A DNA stretch of 18,879 nucleotides from CAMCXT01 sp046302715 (GTDB lineage: Bacteria > Bacteroidota > Bacteroidia > M30B66), in contig JBKCHQ010000041.1 in assembly GCA_046302715.1 (NCBI GenBank), forward strand, positions 1-18,879. The letters are read 5' to 3'. Each line of letters starts with the position of its first letter. Position 1 is the stretch's first letter. Below the pieces are notes generated by a model. That model saw only the letters and a list, made by a program, of their open reading frames with translations. It made no database searches and had not been told where the DNA came from. Shown here one piece after another: positions 1 through 5,928 of the stretch. The translations under genes were made by a program, and so were the position numbers.

Positions 1-1234
1 CTTTTATATAAAGCGCTCTAAGTATTGGGTCGGGGATAAGGGCCAGTGAACCAATAATATCGCGAAGCAGCGCCGTTTTCTTTATAGGATCGGAGCCTGC
101 CTCTTCGGCCAGAATGTTCGTTTTAAAGGCAACAAAATCACGTGCTTCTGCACGAATGTATTCGCGTATGTAAAATGGCGTGTTTTGACGGGCAAACGAG
201 TCGGGATCTTCGCCATCGGGGAACAGTACAATTTTTACGTTCATCCCTTCCTGAAGAATCATGTCGATGCCTCTGAACGAAGCTTTTATTCCGGCAGAAT
301 CGCCATCGTAGAGGATGGTTACATTTTGCGTGTAGCGGCGTAGAATGCGAATCTGATCCTGGGTAAGCGAGGTGCCCGATGAAGCCACAACGTGATGTAT
401 ACCGGCTTGATGCAGCGATATTACATCGGTATAACCTTCCACCAGCAATACTTCATCGAGTTCGGTAATGGCCTTTCTTGCTTGATAAATACCGTATAAT
501 ACCGCACTTTTGTGATATACCTCCGATTCGGGCGAATTCACATATTTGGCCACCTTTTTATCGTTGGTAAGTATGCGTCCGCCAAAGCCAATAATGCGTC
601 CTGAGTTATTTTGAATGGGAAACATAACGCGCCCCCTAAAACGATCGAAAAGTGATCCATCGTCGCGTTGCACACTTAAGCCCGTTTTTACAAGATAATC
701 TTTTAAATAGCCTTCCTTTTCGGCGGTTTCGGTAAGGACCGACCAGCCATCGGGTGAGATGCCCAATTTAAACGTGCGTATGGTTTCGTCGGTAAATCCG
801 CGTTCTTTGAAATAGGTATATCCAATAGACTGCCCATATTCGGTTTGATGCAGCTGATGCTCCATAAACGTACAGGCCCATTCATTGAGCAACAGCATCG
901 ATTCGCGGTCGCGCTGTTCCTCTTTTACTTCATTGCTTTGAGCTGTTTCTTCTACATTTATTTGGTATTTTTTTGCCAGATAACGAATTGCTTCGGGATA
1001 CGAAAGCTTCTCGTGCTCCATAACAAAGCGCAACGAATTTCCGCCTTCGCCGCACCCAAAGCATTTATAGATACCACGTGCAGTGGACACATTAAACGAA
1101 GGTGTTTTTTCGTTGTGGAATGGGCATAAGCCAATAAGGCTGGTGCCCCTGCGTTTAAGCGCTACAAAATCGCCTACCACTTCCTCAATACGTGCTGCGT
1201 CGAGAACTTGCTCTATGGTACGTTGCGATATCAT
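1..1234 (-). CDS. dnaG: DNA primase DnaG (3' part missing, runs off the window start)
   Basis: Primase that makes the RNA primers for replication, working with the replicative helicase at the fork. Reading the minus strand from the ATG at 1234 gives 411 codons before the window edge, beginning MISQRTIEQVLDAARIEEVV, the typical DnaG N-terminus. A CHC2 zinc finger is visible (C37, H40, C58, C61; CPFH and CFGC). The TOPRIM catalytic core follows, with the glutamate in VEGYTDV (E266) and the metal-binding DGD (D310, D312). The C-terminal helicase-interaction domain lies outside the window. No frameshift is seen. The gene is divergent from the polyprenyl synthase gene, with 62 nt between starts. 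The start was chosen because the family N-terminus aligns exactly there; an ATA and a stop lie just upstream. The identification is secure. Confidence 0.97.
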   Translation of the reverse strand, partial: MISQRTIEQVLDAARIEEVVGDFVALKRRGTSLIGLCPFHNEKTPSFNVSTARGIYKCFGCGEGGNSLRFVMEHEKLSYPEAIRYLAKKYQINVEETAQSNEVKEEQRDRESMLLLNEWACTFMEHQLHQTEYGQSIGYTYFKERGFTDETIRTFKLGISPDGWSVLTETAEKEGYLKDYLVKTGLSVQRDDGSLFDRFRGRVMFPIQNNSGRIIGFGGRILTNDKKVAKYVNSPESEVYHKSAVLYGIYQARKAITELDEVLLVEGYTDVISLHQAGIHHVVASSGTSLTQDQIRILRRYTQNVTILYDGDSAGIKASFRGIDMILQEGMNVKIVLFPDGEDPDSFARQNTPFYIREYIRAEARDFVAFKTNILAEEAGSDPIKKTALLRDIIGSLALIPDPILRALYIK

Positions 1235-1267
1235 ACGGAGGCTAAGTTACACACAATTTTTCCTGCC

Positions 1268-1275
1268 GAAAGGTA
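1268..1275 (-). promoter_or_regulatory. possible dnaG promoter -7 element
   Basis: On the minus strand this reads TACCTTTC, seven of eight positions of the Bacteroidota -7 consensus TAnnTTTG, about 33 nt upstream of the dnaG ATG. No clear TTG -33 element is visible. The site would lie back to back with the promoter of the plus-strand gene. It is a weak call made from position and consensus alone. Confidence 0.25.
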
Positions 1276-1282
1276 AATAAGC

Positions 1283-1290
1283 TACTTTTG
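1283..1290 (+). promoter_or_regulatory. Bacteroidota -7 promoter element before polyprenyl synthase
   Basis: TACTTTTG is a perfect match to the TAnnTTTG -7 element used by the primary sigma factor of Bacteroidota. Its last base is only 6 nt before the chosen ATG at 1297. With transcription starting a few bases after the element, the mRNA would have a leader of about 0-3 nt, making it leaderless or nearly so. No convincing TTG is seen at the -33 distance. Confidence 0.5.
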
Positions 1291-1296
1291 CCGAAC

Positions 1297-2271
1297 ATGA
1301 GCGGAATTGATCTGATAAAAGCGCCAATAGCGTATGAGATGGACCGGTTTGAGCAGCATTTTCGTGACTCAATGAAGAGCACCGTTCCGCTTCTCGATAA
1401 AATTACCTATTACATCGTTAAGCGCAAGGGCAAGCAGATACGTCCGATGTTTGTTTTTCTATCTGCTGGAATTTGTGGCGGCATTACTGAAAGTACGTAT
1501 CGGGCGGCCTCGCTCATTGAGTTGTTGCATACGGCCACCTTGGTGCATGATGATGTGGTGGATGACTCAAACGAACGACGTGGTTTTTTTTCGGTGAATG
1601 CCTTATGGAAAAACAAAATTGCCGTTTTGGTAGGCGATTATTTGCTTTCGCGGGGCTTGCTGCTGTCGGTGGATCATGGAGATTTTAAGTTGCTCCGAAT
1701 AGTGAGCAACTCGGTAAGAGAAATGAGTGAGGGCGAGTTGTTGCAAATTGAAAAAGCCCGTAGGTTGGACATAAGCGAGGAGGTATATTTTGATATTATT
1801 CGTAAAAAAACAGCATCGCTCATTGCATCTTGTTGTGCTACGGGTGCCGCATCGGCCGATGTTGATGATGCGTTGATAGAACGTATGCGATACATTGGCG
1901 AGCTTGTGGGCATTGCCTTTCAGATTAAGGATGACCTTTTCGATTATCAAAGTGGGGGAGTTATTGGTAAGCCAACGGGTATCGACATTAAAGAGCGAAA
2001 AATGACATTGCCACTTATTTATACACTTTCAGTGAGTTCGCGCCAGGTGCGCAACCGCATCATTGATAGTGTGCGCAACCACAACAACAATACTGCCCGG
2101 GTGGAAGAAGTGTTGAAAATCGTGAGATCGGGTGATGGCTTGCTGTATGCCGAGAAGAAAATGCATGCTTTGCGTGATGAGGCTTTGGCGCTATTGGCTG
2201 AGATGCCGAAGAGCATTTATTTAGATTCGTTTTCTGAATTGATACGCTATACCGTTGACCGTAAAAAATAA
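1297..2271 (+). CDS. trans-polyprenyl diphosphate synthase (long-chain, menaquinone side-chain type)
   Basis: Prenyltransferase of the IspB/octaprenyl synthase type. It condenses isopentenyl diphosphate onto an allylic diphosphate, most likely for the menaquinone tail. The 324-residue length is normal for the family. Visible motifs are KGKQIRP (44-50, substrate phosphate binding), the first Asp-rich motif DDVVD (85-89) followed by RRG, and the second Asp-rich motif DDLFD (212-216), then GKPTGIDIKERKMTLPL. Small residues (A80, T81) sit four to five places before the first Asp-rich motif, which suggests a long product, but chain length cannot be read with certainty. I chose the ATG at 1297 rather than the in-frame TTG at 1288, because family members begin near here and the TTG lies inside the promoter element. 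Confidence 0.92.
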   Translation: MSGIDLIKAPIAYEMDRFEQHFRDSMKSTVPLLDKITYYIVKRKGKQIRPMFVFLSAGICGGITESTYRAASLIELLHTATLVHDDVVDDSNERRGFFSVNALWKNKIAVLVGDYLLSRGLLLSVDHGDFKLLRIVSNSVREMSEGELLQIEKARRLDISEEVYFDIIRKKTASLIASCCATGAASADVDDALIERMRYIGELVGIAFQIKDDLFDYQSGGVIGKPTGIDIKERKMTLPLIYTLSVSSRQVRNRIIDSVRNHNNNTARVEEVLKIVRSGDGLLYAEKKMHALRDEALALLAEMPKSIYLDSFSELIRYTVDRKK

Positions 2272-2285
2272 ACGGCATAAACGTT

Positions 2286-2293
2286 TATCTTTG
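2286..2293 (+). promoter_or_regulatory. Bacteroidota -7 promoter element before bacilliredoxin gene
   Basis: TATCTTTG is a perfect TAnnTTTG match in the 45-nt gap between the polyprenyl synthase stop and the next ATG (2317). A TTG occurs at 2255-2257, but its 28-nt distance is longer than usual. The expected leader is about 17-20 nt. It suggests the downstream gene has its own promoter, although read-through from upstream is also possible. Confidence 0.5.
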
Positions 2294-2316
2294 CGTTGAA
2301 TTTTAAATGAAGGATT

Positions 2317-2733
2317 ATGTACCCCGAACAACTTGTTGCTCCGATGCGTCAGGAGCTTGTGAATGCAGGATTTGAAGAACTTCGTACGGCCGAACAGGTA
2401 GATTCGGCATTGACACCAAACAGCGGAACTGTTTTAGTGGTAGTAAACTCGGTATGCGGTTGTGCAGCGGGCTCGGCACGTCCGGGCGTTCGTATGGCTT
2501 TAGATAAAGCTACTAGCAAGCCATCGCGCCTAACTACGGTATTTGCCGGCAACGATGCTGAAGCAACAGCCCGAGCACGCAGCTATTTTGCACCATATCC
2601 TCCTTCATCGCCTGCCATGGCATTGTTTAAAGATGGAGAGCTGGTTCATTTTATCGAACGCCACCATATCGAAGGACGTTCGGCTCAGATGATTGCCGAC
2701 AACCTCTTGATGGCATTTGAGCAGTTTTGTTAA
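2317..2733 (+). CDS. BrxA/BrxB (YphP/YqiW) family bacilliredoxin
   Basis: A 138-residue thioredoxin-fold protein of the YphP/YqiW (BrxA/BrxB, DUF1094) family. In Firmicutes these proteins remove bacillithiol from S-bacillithiolated proteins. The diagnostic segment VVVNSVCGCAAGSARPG is present, with the CGC active-site motif at C47-G-C49. The motifs TVFAGNDAEATARARSYF and PPSSPAMALFKDGELVHFI match the rest of the family, and the protein ends FEQFC with the C-terminal Cys138 that I recall in the Bacillus homologue. It starts at the ATG at 2317; the ATG at 2307 is in another frame. It is followed by a hairpin and the convergent gatC. The family call is firm. The physiological thiol partner in this organism is inferred. 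Confidence 0.92.
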   Translation: MYPEQLVAPMRQELVNAGFEELRTAEQVDSALTPNSGTVLVVVNSVCGCAAGSARPGVRMALDKATSKPSRLTTVFAGNDAEATARARSYFAPYPPSSPAMALFKDGELVHFIERHHIEGRSAQMIADNLLMAFEQFC

Positions 2734-2772
2734 TAGATAAAGTTTCTATTTATCTTGCAGATTAGATACAAT

Positions 2773-2797
2773 GGCCCCGGACATTTAGTTTGGGGCC
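2773..2797. terminator. hairpin between convergent genes, probable bidirectional terminator
   Basis: The arms GGCCCCGGAC (2773-2782) and GTTTGGGGCC (2788-2797) form a 10-bp stem, including two G-U pairs in the plus-strand RNA, with a 5-nt ATTTA loop. It lies between the stop of the bacilliredoxin gene and the stop of gatC, where a shared terminator is expected. Neither strand shows a strong uninterrupted T tract after the stem, so efficiency is uncertain. Confidence 0.6.
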
Positions 2798-2804
2798 TAT
2801 TCAT

Positions 2805-3098
2805 TTACTCCGAATCCACAAACCGTGGAACTCTAAAGTAATCAGAGTCTTTTTTGGGCGCATTTTTCAAGGCGTCGTCTTGGGAGATGCTAACTATGTC
2901 CTCATCAGCCCTGAGGATGTTGGTATCAGGGGTCATATAGATTAAAGGTTCCAGCCCTTCGGTATCTACCTCATTGAGTTTTTCTACAAAGCCCAGAATG
3001 CGGTTGAGGTCGTTTATCATTTCGTTGCAGGCTGCATCGTCAAATTCTAGACGCGCAAGATGTGCCAGATGATGAATTAGTGGAGCATCGACCTTCAT
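2805..3098 (-). CDS. gatC: Asp-tRNA(Asn)/Glu-tRNA(Gln) amidotransferase subunit C
   Basis: Small subunit of the GatCAB amidotransferase, which converts misacylated Glu-tRNA(Gln), and in some species Asp-tRNA(Asn), to the correct amidated form. GatC stabilises the GatA-GatB complex. At 97 residues it has the usual size. The N-terminal helix HHLAHLARLEFDD, the central NRILGFVEKLNEVDTEGLEPL, and the C-terminal APKKDSDYFRVPRFVD are classic GatC signatures. Its ATG overlaps the upstream hydrolase stop by 4 nt (ATGA), so the two are translationally coupled. gatA and gatB are not in the window. Confidence 0.95.
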   Translation of the reverse strand: MKVDAPLIHHLAHLARLEFDDAACNEMINDLNRILGFVEKLNEVDTEGLEPLIYMTPDTNILRADEDIVSISQDDALKNAPKKDSDYFRVPRFVDSE

Positions 3099-3865
3099 AC
3101 CTTTTCGGAATATAATTTATTGAGCCATGGGCTGAGCAAGGCATTAAACTCCTGAGGGCGTTCCATCATGGGAGCGTGGCCGCATTGGTCAATCCAGTAA
3201 AGCGAAGAATGCGCCAATAATTGATGAAATTCTTCGGCCACGTCGGGAGGTGTTATATTGTCGTTTCGGCCCCAAATGAGGCAAACCGGCATTTTAAATT
3301 TAAAGAGCACTTCGGCCATATTGTGTCGGATGGCCGATTTGGCCAAAGCCAGAATACGCACCAGCTTTTCTTTGTTGTTCACAATTTCGAAAACTTCGTC
3401 TACCAGTTCTTTTGTGGCTGTAGCGGGGTCGTAAAAGGTGTATGCTACTTTTTCTTTAATAAAATCGTAATCTTCTCGACGGGGGAACGAACCGCCCATG
3501 GCATTCTCGTAGAGGCCCGAGCTACCGGTGAGGATGAGCGAATGCACAAACTCCGGATGGTCGAGCGAATAGACCAGCGCCACGTGCCCGCCTAATGAAT
3601 TGCCCAAAAGATTGAGGTTGTTGAGTCCTTTAAATTCAACAAAGCGGTGAATAAAGGCCGCCAAGCTGCGCACGTGCGTATCGGCCACGGGCAATTCGTA
3701 AATGGGCATCATTGGGATGATGACCCGGTAATTTGTTTTAAAGGCATCCAGTACATCCTTAAAATTGCTAAGGGCACCAAAAAGCCCATGCAATACAAGC
3801 AAAACAGGACCTTGTCCTTCGTCAATGTATCTGAATTCGCCTTCCTGCTTGAGTTCGTTCTGCAT
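3095..3865 (-). CDS. alpha/beta-fold hydrolase
   Basis: A 256-residue cytoplasmic alpha/beta hydrolase with no signal peptide. The fold landmarks appear in order: the oxyanion-hole HGLFG (26-30), the nucleophile elbow GNSLGGH with Ser90, the acid Asp202 in WGRNDNITPP, and the catalytic His230 in CGHAPMMERP, with a cap region between about 117 and 185. The Ser-Asp-His triad is complete, so an esterase, lipase-like or C-C hydrolase activity is plausible, but the sequence does not fix the substrate. A promoter-like TACTTTTG lies 17 nt upstream of the ATG. The gene forms a two-gene unit with gatC; nothing visible explains a functional link to tRNA amidation. Confidence 0.9.
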   Translation of the reverse strand: MQNELKQEGEFRYIDEGQGPVLLVLHGLFGALSNFKDVLDAFKTNYRVIIPMMPIYELPVADTHVRSLAAFIHRFVEFKGLNNLNLLGNSLGGHVALVYSLDHPEFVHSLILTGSSGLYENAMGGSFPRREDYDFIKEKVAYTFYDPATATKELVDEVFEIVNNKEKLVRILALAKSAIRHNMAEVLFKFKMPVCLIWGRNDNITPPDVAEEFHQLLAHSSLYWIDQCGHAPMMERPQEFNALLSPWLNKLYSEKV

Positions 3866-3882
3866 AATGGGATATCAGAAGC

Positions 3883-3890
3883 CAAAAGTA
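3883..3890 (-). promoter_or_regulatory. Bacteroidota -7 promoter element for hydrolase-gatC
   Basis: On the minus strand this is TACTTTTG, a perfect TAnnTTTG match and identical to the element at 1283-1290. It ends 17 nt before the hydrolase ATG at 3865, giving a predicted leader of roughly 11-14 nt. No obvious TTG -33 element is seen. Confidence 0.5.
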
Positions 3891-3916
3891 TAAAAATTCA
3901 TAAATAATCAGCATAT

Positions 3917-3952
3917 CGGTTTGATGGAAATGCGACGTGCATTCATAAACCG
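3917..3952. repeat. imperfect inverted repeat / hairpin upstream of hydrolase and mraZ
   Basis: Outer arms CGGTTT (3917-3922) and AAACCG (3947-3952) enclose an inner stem TGC/GCA (3931-3933 and 3939-3941) around a GACGT loop. The intervening bases pair if three single-base bulges are allowed on the left arm, giving about 14 bp in total. It lies upstream of both divergent promoters, so a protein-binding palindrome is more likely than an RNA element. Function is unknown. Confidence 0.4.
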
Positions 3953-3972
3953 TAGTCGCTAATACTGAAAAA

Positions 3973-3994
3973 TTTTTACCACTTTTTACCACAC
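3973..3994 (-). promoter_or_regulatory. distal MraZ-box-like cluster (inverted orientation)
   Basis: Two perfect tandem copies of the 10-mer TTTTTACCAC occupy 3973-3982 and 3983-3992, followed by AC. On the minus strand these read as GTGGTA boxes 10 bp apart, the same box and spacing as the cluster at 4075-4100 but facing the other way. MraZ proteins are known to bind GTG-containing boxes repeated at one helical turn. Binding here is inferred from similarity to the proximal cluster. Confidence 0.5.
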
Positions 3995-4074
3995 TTTAAA
4001 ATCCTTATTTAACAATAGTTTTGAGAGAATATGAAATGAAATAGAAAGAAAAATGAAACCATTTTATTAACAAA

Positions 4075-4100
4075 GTGGTAAATTGTGGTAAGTTGTGTCA
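4075..4100 (+). promoter_or_regulatory. proximal MraZ operator: three 10-bp-spaced GTG boxes
   Basis: Boxes GTGGTA (4075-4080), GTGGTA (4085-4090) and GTGTCA (4095-4100) recur at exactly one helical turn, 41-66 nt before the mraZ ATG. In E. coli, MraZ represses its own dcw operon by binding TGGGN repeats separated by 5 nt, which is also a 10-bp period; as I recall, the mollicute box is AAAGTG-based, and the first box here is preceded by AAA. The cluster overlaps the region where the -33 element of the mraZ promoter should be, consistent with autorepression. Confidence 0.7.
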
Positions 4101-4109
4101 ATAAATACT

Positions 4110-4117
4110 TATTTTTA
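4110..4117 (+). promoter_or_regulatory. probable dcw operon promoter (-7 element)
   Basis: TATTTTTA matches the Bacteroidota TAnnTTTG consensus at all but the last base and lies 23 nt upstream of the mraZ ATG. TTG triplets occur at 4083-4085 and 4093-4095 inside the MraZ boxes, 24 and 14 nt before the element, neither ideally spaced. It is the best candidate for the main promoter of the 13-gene cluster. Confidence 0.4.
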
Positions 4118-4140
4118 CGTCCCAAATCCTAAACAGGAGT

Positions 4141-4611
4141 ATGACCGAATACACTGGAAAGTTTGTCTGTAAGGTGGACGCAAAAGGGCGCGTGATGATG
4201 CCTTCCCTGCTTTTAAAGCAGTTTACGGAAGGCAAGCGCGATCATTTTGTGCTCAACAGATCATTATTTACCCAGTGTTTGGATTTGTACACGAGCGACT
4301 CCTGGCAGAAGCGTACTGACGACATCCGCAAGTTGGATCCCTATGATCCTGAAAACGATAGGTTTATTCGTCAGTTCTACGGTACAGCGGTGCATGTCGA
4401 TTTAGACAGTGCCAAGCGTATGTTGCTTCCTAAGTCGCTTTTGGAGCTAGCCGGAATTAATGGAGAGGTGCTGTTTAGCGCCAACCTCGAAAATTTCGAA
4501 ATCTGGTCGCCTGCTGTTTATGATCAAGTGCATGGGACATCCGATCCGTCTGCCTTCTATTCCCTTGCTTCTAAAGTAATGAAAGGGATTCGAAACGCCG
4601 GCCAGCAATGA
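4141..4611 (+). CDS. mraZ: transcriptional regulator MraZ
   Basis: First gene of the dcw cluster and its DNA-binding regulator. The 156-residue protein contains two SpoVT/AbrB-like swapped-hairpin domains. The first carries the signature KVDAKGRVMMP (about 11-21), and the second VDLDSAKRMLLP (about 85-96). MraZ forms ring-like oligomers that bind spaced GTG boxes upstream of mraZ, and such boxes are visible at 4075-4100. The ATG at 4141 is favoured because the family starts just before the first domain. The AGGAG at 4135-4139 is only 1 nt from the ATG, too close for a normal ribosome-binding site. The stop overlaps the rsmH start by 4 nt. Confidence 0.97.
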   Translation: MTEYTGKFVCKVDAKGRVMMPSLLLKQFTEGKRDHFVLNRSLFTQCLDLYTSDSWQKRTDDIRKLDPYDPENDRFIRQFYGTAVHVDLDSAKRMLLPKSLLELAGINGEVLFSANLENFEIWSPAVYDQVHGTSDPSAFYSLASKVMKGIRNAGQQ

Positions 4612-5513
4612 CGTACCACACGGCCGTTCTTTTACACCAAAGTCTCGAGGGTTTAAACATCAAGCCCGAGGGTACCTACATTGATGCAACTTTTGGAGGT
4701 GGAGGCCATAGCAGGGCTATTCTGGAGATGCTTGGACCTAAAGGCCGACTCTTTGCCTTTGATCAGGATCCTGACGCACGGTTGAATATTCCGAATGATC
4801 CGCGCTTGGTACTAATTCCACAGAATTTCAGGTACATGAAAAATTTCCTGAAAATGTACCAAGCACTTTCGGCAGATGGAATTTTGGCCGATCTGGGAGT
4901 TTCGTCGCATCAATTTGATACCCCCGAAAAAGGTTTCTCCATTCGTTTTGATGCCGCTTTGGACATGCGCATGAATCCTTCAACAGGTTTGACCGCAGCC
5001 GATGTGTTAATGACCTATCCCGAGGAGCGCTTGAGGTTTGTCTTTAAAACCTATGGCGAGCTCGAGGTGGCAGGCAAACTAGCACGACACATTATTAATG
5101 TGCGCAGCGACAGGCCCATTCGCACCACTTCGGCCCTTATGGAGCTTATTAAGCCTTTTATGAAACGAGGCGAAGAGCATCAGTTTGCCGCTCGTGTTTT
5201 TCAGGCATTCCGCATTGAGGTGAATGATGAGATTGGCGCTCTAAAAGAGCTGTTGATGCAATCGGCAGCTGTGCTTGCGCCTGGTGGACGCTTGGTGGTA
5301 ATCAGTTATCACTCGCTCGAAGATCGTTTGGTGAAAAATTTTATGAGGAGTGGAAAGTTTGAAGGCGAAGCCGAGAAAGATCTCTTTGGAAACACCAAAG
5401 TGCCCTTCAAATCGGTAAACCGCAAACCCATCCGCCCCGAACAAACCGAAATAACTAAAAATCCGCGTTCGCGAAGCGCTGTATTGCGCGTAGCTGAACG
5501 CACCGAAATATGA
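4608..5513 (+). CDS. rsmH: 16S rRNA (cytosine(1402)-N4)-methyltransferase RsmH
   Basis: S-adenosylmethionine-dependent enzyme that N4-methylates C1402 in the decoding centre of 16S rRNA; formerly called MraW. The 301 residues match the family length. The SAM-binding loop DATFGGGGHS (26-35) and the acidic FDQDPDA are present. So are ADLGVSSHQFD (94-104), DMRMN (119-123) and ISYHSLEDR (232-240), followed by the C-terminal NPRSRSAVLRVAER. The start overlaps the mraZ stop (ATGA) and the stop overlaps the next start (ATGA). Confidence 0.97.
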   Translation: MTYHTAVLLHQSLEGLNIKPEGTYIDATFGGGGHSRAILEMLGPKGRLFAFDQDPDARLNIPNDPRLVLIPQNFRYMKNFLKMYQALSADGILADLGVSSHQFDTPEKGFSIRFDAALDMRMNPSTGLTAADVLMTYPEERLRFVFKTYGELEVAGKLARHIINVRSDRPIRTTSALMELIKPFMKRGEEHQFAARVFQAFRIEVNDEIGALKELLMQSAAVLAPGGRLVVISYHSLEDRLVKNFMRSGKFEGEAEKDLFGNTKVPFKSVNRKPIRPEQTEITKNPRSRSAVLRVAERTEI

Positions 5514-5908
5514 ACCGACTTAAAAAACAAGCTACTACGGAGCCTAATGCTCAGGAAGAAAAGAGGGAATCCAAGCCTGGCGTTATACAGGTGTGGATAA
5601 CCGGTATTATGGACGGCAGCTTTCTCAGTGGCGAAAACGCATCGAGGAACATTCCATTTGCACTCTTTCTTTGCCTGTTAGCCGGTTTTTATATCGCAAA
5701 CTCCTACAATGCCGAACGCATCGTTCGGCAAACTTCAAAAGCCGGAAAAGACCTTAAAGATTTACGAAGCGAATACGTGTCGCTAAAGTCTGAGTTGGTT
5801 TTTAATTCTAATCCCAGTCAGGTTGCAGAAAAGCTCGTCCTTTTGGGAGTAGCCGAGTCTAAAACCCCGCCGCATCATTTATTTCATAACGAAACCGCCA
5901 AAAAATAA
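5510..5908 (+). CDS. ftsL: FtsL-like cell division protein
   Basis: A 132-residue bitopic protein in the ftsL position between rsmH and ftsI. It has a hydrophilic N-terminus of about 45 residues, one membrane segment (about 48-64, PFALFLCLLAGFYIANS), and a polar helical region (about 66-112, ERIVRQ...LKDLRSEYVSLKSEL) able to form a coiled coil, then a short His/Pro-rich tail. This is the topology of FtsL, which joins FtsQ and a FtsB-like partner to activate FtsW-FtsI. Primary sequence similarity to E. coli FtsL is very low, so the call rests on topology and position. As I recall, members from Bacteroidota are often mislabelled as methyltransferases because of the adjacent rsmH. No methyltransferase motif is present. 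Confidence 0.8.
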   Translation: MNRLKKQATTEPNAQEEKRESKPGVIQVWITGIMDGSFLSGENASRNIPFALFLCLLAGFYIANSYNAERIVRQTSKAGKDLKDLRSEYVSLKSELVFNSNPSQVAEKLVLLGVAESKTPPHHLFHNETAKK

Positions 5909-5928
5909 TACCTCATTTATAAAGTAAC

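Noticed and set aside
845..1280. Plus-strand open frames over the dnaG region
   Set aside because: They lie antisense to a clear DnaG reading frame with zinc-finger and TOPRIM motifs, and their translations resemble no protein family.
1288..1296. TTG at 1288 as the start of the polyprenyl synthase
   Set aside because: It adds three residues that do not fit the family N-terminus and overlaps the TACTTTTG promoter element; the ATG at 1297 is the better choice.
1584..1591. Run of eight T as a possible frameshift or slippage site in the polyprenyl synthase
   Set aside because: The frame reads through into conserved family sequence on both sides, so there is no sign of a programmed or accidental shift.
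3973..4100. Short repeats upstream of mraZ as a CRISPR-like array or simple-sequence repeat
   Set aside because: The units are only 10 bp, there are no spacers of CRISPR size, and phase and position fit MraZ operator boxes.
4135..4139. AGGAG before mraZ as a Shine-Dalgarno sequence
   Set aside because: It is only 1 nt from the ATG, too close for productive pairing with 16S rRNA; probably coincidental.
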